22,410 nucleotides of DNA from JBHIAG01 sp046758465 (GTDB lineage Bacteria > Acidobacteriota > Terriglobia > Acidiferrales > 2-02-FULL-67-57). Numbering within the stretch: the first letter of the stretch is position 1; each line of letters opens with the position of its first letter. Below are positions 22,105 to 22,410 of this stretch, in pieces. A program made the position numbers and the translations under genes. The notes below the pieces were generated by a model. It saw nothing but the letters and a program-made list of their open reading frames with translations. It was not told where the DNA came from and did no database searches. The stretch covers positions 1-22,410 of the forward strand of contig JBHIAG010000026.1 of the NCBI GenBank assembly GCA_046758465.1, written 5' to 3'.

Positions 22105-22410
22105 GTGAAAGAGATTTTCGTCGTCAGCGGGGACTGGAAATTACGTGCCTTAGTGCGCGCCGAGTTGCGCGAACGCGGCTACACAGCGCGAGGGTACGAA
22201 AGCCTACACGCAGCCGCTGCCGAACTAGGCTCCAGAGCCCACTTCCCTGCCGCCCTGGTGGTGGACGCGGCCGACACAGACGCAGCCATCGCAGCACAGC
22301 AAATTGCTGCCTGGGCGACACGCTTGCCGGTTGTGCTGGTGCTGAGTGCAGCGCAAGCGGCTCCTCCGCTACCCCCGAAGGTGTGTGTCCTGCACCGCCC
22401 GCTGCGCATC
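22105..22410 (+). CDS. Receiver-like domain protein, partial (cut by window end)
   Basis: An open frame of 102 codons from a GTG at 22105 runs to the window edge with no stop. It reads as a response-regulator receiver fold: IFVVSGD (strand 1, acidic Asp10), AALVVDAAD (strand 3, candidate phosphoacceptor Asp54), PVVLVLSAA (strand 4, Ser81) and VCVLHRPLRI (strand 5). Strand 5 should carry a conserved Lys-Pro; here it is Arg98-Pro99, and the second acidic residue of strand 1 is Gly9. It may be a degenerate receiver with altered phosphorylation. An ATG five bases upstream (22100) is out of frame and stops at once. The gene diverges from moaDE. The output domain, if any, lies outside the window. 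Confidence 0.68.
   Translation, partial: MKEIFVVSGDWKLRALVRAELRERGYTARGYESLHAAAAELGSRAHFPAALVVDAADTDAAIAAQQIAAWATRLPVVLVLSAAQAAPPLPPKVCVLHRPLRI

Overview
The window is high-GC, densely coded bacterial chromosome. It fits a Gram-negative, probably Acidobacteriota (Terriglobia-like) genome. The clues are an LPS-export block with a very long LptC/OstA-type protein, a VWA protein of the type catalogued as 'VWFA-related Acidobacterial domain', a MoaD-MoaE fusion and a RodZ-like protein. This assignment rests on gene families and layout; no 16S or other marker alignment was possible. No tRNA, rRNA, CRISPR array, insertion sequence or prophage gene was seen.

Left region (157-13534, all minus strand). 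Eleven genes run almost without gaps: lptC/OstA-like, lptB, rpoN, rapZ, an MsbA-like ABC exporter, yicC, gmk, rpoZ, coaBC, a family-4 uracil-DNA glycosylase and priA. Most junctions are 14 bases or less, or overlap by 1-4 bases. The only clear break (78 bases, before the MsbA-like gene) holds a plausible sigma-70 promoter. The block joins an LPS-transport/sigma-54 cluster to a housekeeping cluster (nucleotide and CoA synthesis, RNA polymerase omega, replication restart). Beyond priA the first 156 bases hold only repeats.

Centre (13535-16814). A GAF-GGDEF diguanylate cyclase (minus) and a RodZ-like gene (plus) diverge from two back-to-back sigma-70-like promoters. The cyclase -10 box sits 10 bases before its likely start codon, which predicts a leaderless mRNA. 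The RodZ-like gene is followed 5 bases later by an unrecognised all-helical repeat protein.

Right region (16811-22070, minus strand). One probable unit runs moaD-moaE fusion, secreted VWA protein, inositol-monophosphatase-type phosphatase, metallophosphoesterase, a thymidine-phosphorylase remnant, an intact NupC-type nucleoside transporter and a frameshifted cytidine-deaminase remnant. The last three look like a pyrimidine-nucleoside salvage module that kept its transporter and lost both enzymes. At the right edge a divergent plus-strand gene, cut by the window end, encodes a receiver-like domain with Arg where the conserved Lys should be.

No clearly new defence, mobile or biosynthetic system was found. 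The best leads are the decayed nucleoside module, the helical protein coupled to RodZ, the giant LptC/OstA protein and the possible leaderless transcripts.
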